From Voacanga thouarsii (lineage: Eukaryota > Streptophyta > Magnoliopsida > Gentianales > Apocynaceae), in contig JANUWF010002061.1 of NCBI GenBank assembly GCA_026120185.1, positions 124,001 to 188,000 of the forward strand: DNA of 64,000 nucleotides, written 5' to 3'. This document shows, piece after piece, positions 59,283 through 64,000 of this stretch. Both the position numbers and the translations under genes were made by a program. The notes beneath the pieces were generated by a model that searched no databases, was not told where the DNA came from, and saw only the letters and a list, made by a program, of their open reading frames with translations. Each line of letters begins with the position of its first letter. Within the stretch, counting starts at the first letter, position 1.

Positions 59283-61594
59283 TGTTTTTATTTTGATAAA
59301 TTTTACCATTTTAAACCTTCGTTATATTCACAACTTAACTAGGTAAATTGTAATAAATCATGAAACTTAATACAGTGAATAAAAATATTGAAAAAATTAA
59401 AAATTAAATGAGAGAAAAGGGAGGATTTTTTAAAAAAATTAGTTCAGAATATATTGGTAGAGGAGATAAAAATCCAAAATCTTAACTAAGTGGTTTTATA
59501 TAGCAAGTAGCTTAAGGTGTACTAGGAAATTTGTCTCAATCTAAAATTATTACTATATAGTTTTCATTTAACAAGAATCTCTATCACATGCTCAAAATAC
59601 ATTATACCATATCTCTTTAATCCCACATAAGCTCTACATTAACTTCACATATTTAATAATTATTTATTATATTCAAATAAATTAATCTCAATTAAATTAT
59701 TATCTTTTTACGCCCTAAGCTATTGTAAGGATGATAACAGTATAATTTTATAAAATTTAAACATAAAAGTATAAAAAATAAAAAAAAAAGGTAATTTTCA
59801 AATTCGTCATCTAAAATATACAATTGTCTCAATCAAGTTTCTCAGATATTATTTTTCTAATTTAATCATTATAAATATGAAAGTGTATTAAAGTAGTTAT
59901 TATATCAAAAAATTAACTGTTAAAGTTTAAAAAGTCAAACAAAATTATACAAAATAAAAAATATGTAATTAATTTAAGAATAATTTTTAAATTTGTCCAT
60001 AGAAATATGTAGTTGTTTCAGTCAAATCCCTCGAATATTATTTTACTCAATTTAATTTTTATAAATATGAAAAGTGTATTAAATTAATTCACAAGGCAAA
60101 ATCTTTAAAAAATATAAAATTTTCCTTTATATTTTTTTAAAAATATTACCCCTATATTATTTTTTTATTTTTAAAATGTATTTTAACTTAATATTATTTT
60201 GACATACTAATATTTTAAAATTTCTCTTACGATACTTTTCAAGTAATATATTTAAAGTTTAATAAATCAATTTATCAAAGTTGTCAATTTTGCATTTCCA
60301 TCACATTCATTCATTATTTGATTACGAAATATAAATAAAATTATTATTATTATTATTTAAAAATATTTGTCTCACCCTACAAAAGCCGCTGCTTTATATA
60401 TTAATTAGCAAGAGGTAAATAGTTAATCGAATTGTCTAAACAATTCAAAAGACCAGGGGCTTTTTTTTTAATTTGAAAATTTTTAATAATAATAATTTGA
60501 TTTATATTTCATAATTAAAGAATGTATAATGGAAACACAATATTGGTAATTTTGATAATTGATTTACTTAAATTTTAAATATATTAATTTATTAAATTAA
60601 AGTATGCTTACAAAAGAACATAAGGTTAATATTTTTAAAAAATATAAAAAATAAAATGTTTAAAATCTAAATAAAATTAATTATCAAAGTTCGTATTTTT
60701 TATGTATAAAATTGTCTTGTAGAGTACTTTAATATAATTTTATATTTATAAAAATAACTTGAATAAAATAATATTTAATGAGTGTAATTGAGATAATTGT
60801 ATTTTTTTGAAAATGAATTTAAATATTACTCTTATAGTAACATTTCTTATTTTGTTTAACTTTATTTAAAATTTTAAACTTTTACTGTTAATTTTTGAAA
60901 GGAACGACTACTTTGAGATAATTTTTATATTTATAATAATTAAATTAAATTAAATTAAATAATATTTAAAAAAATTAATTGAAATAATTACAAGGACGAA
61001 TTTAAAAATTATTAAAAAAAAATCAACACAAGTTTTGCACTGCATAAAGGCCCCTTTTGTTCCGGTTCAATTCAACACAGGCCGTATCCGTATTCGTCAG
61101 TTGCCACCCAAACCCGGATCCGAATGACAACATTTCACGACTAATCGCATGTTCTTCCTGGAAGATGGCGTCTCGCGTTGCGTGGGAGCTCCAGAGTGTC
61201 GGAAGTTGGCTTCTTTAACTGCTTCCCCAATCGCCATCCACTTGAGGAAGCTAATGAATCCCCCCCCAAAGAAGTTTCAGATCGTCCTCGTCTTCAAATT
61301 TTTATACATTTCATTGCTTAAAAGTATGGTTAAAAAACAACATTTGAATATTCACCATTGACTTCCAATTTATTCTTGTTCTTCTCTTGTTCATTGACTT
61401 CGTTTGCTGCACGCCTTTTGCCTTATTCATCAAGAAATTAGGCAATATATCTTTAGCCGATCATGGGTTAACTTCATGTGCAGAGCTTGTCTTGACCATG
61501 GTAGCTATTTTAATTACCTTCAAGGATTGAAAGATTGGTTCGAAGATTAGGTTGTAAATCCTGATTGTGCTAACGGAATTAAAGGAACGGAGTA
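59283..61594. other. AT-rich intergenic DNA and OPA3-like gene 5' flank
   Basis: 59785-61010 holds an inverted-repeat element (separate entry). 61030-61594 has normal composition and is the promoter/5' UTR of the OPA3-like gene; a 70-codon frame at 61149-61361 has no recognised domain. Confidence 0.55.
59785..61010. mobile_element. AT-rich element with subterminal direct and inverted repeats
   Basis: A unit containing '(T/C)AAAT(T/C)(C/T)GTC', 'TT(G/T)TCTCAATCAAGTTTCT'-like text and 'ATAAATATGAAAGTGTATTAAA' occurs at about 59789-59900 and again at about 59985-60080. The same unit appears reverse-complemented at about 60745-60815 and 60915-61005. This symmetric layout suggests a foldback or MULE/hAT-derived non-autonomous element. 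No transposase; exact ends are uncertain. Confidence 0.5.
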
Positions 61595-64000
61595 ATGATG
61601 CTGCCTCTATTGAAGCTAGGGACGCTTGCTTTGAAGACTCTGAGCAAACCCATAGCCAGTAGGCTCAAGGCAGAGGCTGGAAGACATCCCAAGTTCCGCA
61701 ATTACATCATCAGCATCGCCCAGGTACTGTTTAGGAAATCGTTTTCAATTTATTAATCGGTTTTAGTCATTTTAGTTCCATCTTGTGTGACTGGGTTCTT
61801 CATCATCTATTGTTTTCCCAAGATTACTGCTTTGATTCTCCAAGCTGACCTTGCGCTCCAAGATATCTCTCTGAATTATTTGCATTGTTTGTGTGAGGTT
61901 ACTTTGCTTTTGCATTTTTGGTACTTCATTTTAATGGGAACCGTAGGGAAATGATGGCAGAAATCTTAGTGTTCTCGTTTCAAACCCAAGATTGTTGGTT
62001 TATGCCTTGTGAAAATTTCCAATGCACAAGTGTTGGAAAGTAACTGGAATTCAATGTCACAGTTCTGCTTTCTTGAATTGACTTTCTTTTATTTCCCAAA
62101 AGCATTCAAGCTCATCCTGATAAAATGCCATTTGCCATCACCAAATACTTGTTTTTCCCTTCATTAAAATTGTGGTTGTGGGGGTAAGGAAGAGTGGTTA
62201 TGTATTGAAACGTCATTTTTTTCATGGTCTCTGACATCTTGAAGACGTCGTTTGAGTAACCTGAAACACGCCAGCAAACCTAGTAAATGTGGGGTCTGTA
62301 TGCAAGTTCATGTTACTGCTGCAATTTGATTGGTGACATACATTATTCTGATATTCTTAGTAAATGTTATAGTGATGGCTTCCTTTTTTCCATTACAGAA
62401 GGCAATTTTTTTCTTCTGGTACCATAGAGAAAACCCAATTTTCACATTTTCAGTTAAAGAGACAAAGAGAAATGTTAACATCTTATATTGCTAATGGGAA
62501 ATAGATTTGCTATTGGGATTTTTGCCATTTGTTAATTTCTTGAACATGTTCAGATTTTAATGCTAATGCCATTTGTTAATTTCTTGAACATGTTCAGATT
62601 TTAATGCTAAGTGTAAGGAATAGCCTCGAGGCCTAAGATTCATATTGGCCCTACCCGATGAATGATTCTGGATTTCTTGAACATGTTCAGATTTTAATGC
62701 TAAGTGTAGGGAATAGCCTCGAGGCCTAAGCTTCATATTGGCCCTACCTGATGAATGATTCTGGGTATGCAAATGCAGAAACTGAAGGCTTGAAGAATTT
62801 CACTAATACAATGTACAAAGAACATCTTCTGTTAGTGGTTTTTCAGTATGTTGCTACAAAGGAGAACCGTTCACTAGAACTCAAGCAACTCAATATATGT
62901 TAAAAAAAGGGTAATAATAGTTAAAGTAATTTGCTGATATTAACCACTAAGAAAAGAAGTAAGTTGCGATATTATTTATATATATATATAAAAAAAACAG
63001 TTGTAGCATTGAGTAGTTCATTTACTCGATCTAACATTCGTCTTGAGAAACATAACATGTACTTGCTGCAGATTTTGGAAATTGCCATTTCATTTGCAAC
63101 AATGATCATTTCTATCATCCTTCATTTATTTAGTTTTCCTTTTTGTCCTGCTTTGTACTCGTTGCATTGAATCATTGCTCCTGGATTTATTCATTATGAG
63201 TTCTCCTGTAATGTTTTTTATTCATTTAAAGAAATTATTGAGATGTATATGCTACTAGATCTTGTCTTTTAGTGGTCTTGCCCTTTTGCCTGATTGTTCT
63301 TACTTGGCATGTGTTTTGGCAAATGACTAACTCCATGTCCCTTTTATCCTCTCTTTGAAACCAGGCAAACCATCGCATCACAACCCAAATGCAAAGACGC
63401 ATATATGGCCATGCAACTGATGTTGAAATTCGACCTCTTAATGAGGAGAAAGCCGTTCAAGCTGCTGTGGACCTTCTGGGAGAAGTATTTGTCTTTTCGG
63501 TAGGTCATACATTCATCTATTTGTTTCTTTTTGCATTGTAATTGGAATTGCGACATTGTTTCCTTTGCTGAGAAAGCATAAATCAACTTGAAGCTCTTAA
63601 TCTTCTATATACTCCAAAAGTTGTTTATCTTTATTGGAGATAAGAAAGGGAGGCTTATGGTGATATTGGCCCATCTTATCCTTTCTGCTGTATCTTTTAG
63701 TTTGTGTCGGGAAAGCCGAGGTTGGGAGAATGATATTGTTCTGTATTATCTGGAATTTTACAATATCTCCCCTCCTTGTGGGATTGAGTTTTGTATTTGT
63801 TTATGGCAGAGTGCTGGATCAACTAAAAATAATGATTACCGCAATACGAACTGTTTCTGTTTTCCTAGATAGTATCATTCTGAGTGGAGACCTTGGATTT
63901 GTAATGCTTGCTAATTGCATATTGATGTAGTAAAATCTTGAGCAGGCTTGTGAACTCGTAAGAAAACAGAACACAAACTGATAAGCAGAAACAGAACTAG
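61595..64000 (+). CDS. OPA3-like protein, partial (runs off the window)
   Basis: Exon 1 is 61595-61723 (43 codons: MMLPLLKLGTLALKTLSKPI, ASRLKAEAGRHPKFRNYIIS, IAQ). Exon 2 is 63365-63499 (45 codons: ANHRITTQMQRRIYGHATDV, EIRPLNEEKAVQAAVDLLGE, VFVFS). Both splice sites are GT/AG and phase 0. The family continues with a hydrophobic/coiled-coil third part, which is not found before 64000, so the gene extends past the right edge. A second ATG follows the first at once; either could start translation. OPA3-family proteins are small mitochondrial proteins (outer or inner membrane) linked to mitochondrial morphology in animals; the plant role is not established. The N-terminus is basic and amphipathic, consistent with mitochondrial targeting. 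Confidence 0.93.
62524..62765 (+). repeat. Compound tandem repeat in the OPA3-like gene intron
   Basis: A 44-bp unit (GCCATTTGTTAATTTCTTG and following) starts at about 62524 and 62568. Overlapping it, a 93-bp unit starting TTCTTGAACATGTTCAG occurs at 62581 and 62674, with a few substitutions. The reverse strand has a 69-codon open frame that is only a product of the repeat. Confidence 0.9.

Noticed and set aside
62563..62772. 69-codon minus-strand frame with internal repetition
   Set aside because: It is the translation of the 93-bp intronic tandem repeat.

Overview
The window looks like nuclear DNA from a dicot plant. Genes with many short introns sit in AT-rich intergenic DNA full of plant-type transposons (Ty1/copia, hAT, MITEs, LTR remnants). 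The genes are plant-specific or have plant-type features: MLO, ARF3/ETTIN with two tasiR-ARF sites, a CC-type glutaredoxin, a DUF599 protein, histone H3.1 with plant histone promoter elements, and an OPA3-like protein. The species cannot be named from sequence alone.

Layout. 1-8100 is a nest of retrotransposons: a degraded copia relic (LTRs about 862-1330 and 7623-8071) interrupted by a young copia element (2189-7560; 367-bp LTRs differing at one base; 5-bp target duplication ACTTT). The young element has broken gag and pol, and carries an RWP-RK (RKD-type) transcription factor pseudogene, introns included, in antisense where protease and integrase should be. 10884-11321 (-) is a CC-type glutaredoxin with two TGACGT motifs upstream. 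14095-16150 holds LTR and copia relics. 17228-18595 is an hAT-type element with a perfect 8-bp duplication (CCCTTCCC) that carries a broken VND-type NAC gene piece. 20707-24319 (-) is a 14-exon MLO gene (508 aa). 25380-27240 is a decayed hAT transposase. 30322-35043 (-) is a 10-exon ARF3/ETTIN gene (735 aa). 35860-46690 is mostly transposon-derived or unannotated AT-rich DNA. 46698-47522 (-) is a two-exon DUF599 gene. 48706-50190 is a probable solo LTR. 50494-51600 (-) is a WRN-exonuclease-like protein lacking catalytic residues. 52732-53142 (-) is histone H3.1. 54435-54871 is a 437-bp non-autonomous hAT element with an 8-bp duplication. 57487-59282 is a large LTR-like unit. 61595 to beyond the right edge (+) is an OPA3-like gene whose last part lies outside the window.

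The host genes are not an operon or a pathway cluster; they are independent plant genes. The most unusual content is two separate captures of transcription factor fragments by two unrelated transposon types (RKD by copia, VND-NAC by hAT), both with introns kept and both broken by stops and frameshifts. All exon structures were built by hand from splice signals and reading frame. The MLO and ARF3 models both sum to whole codons.
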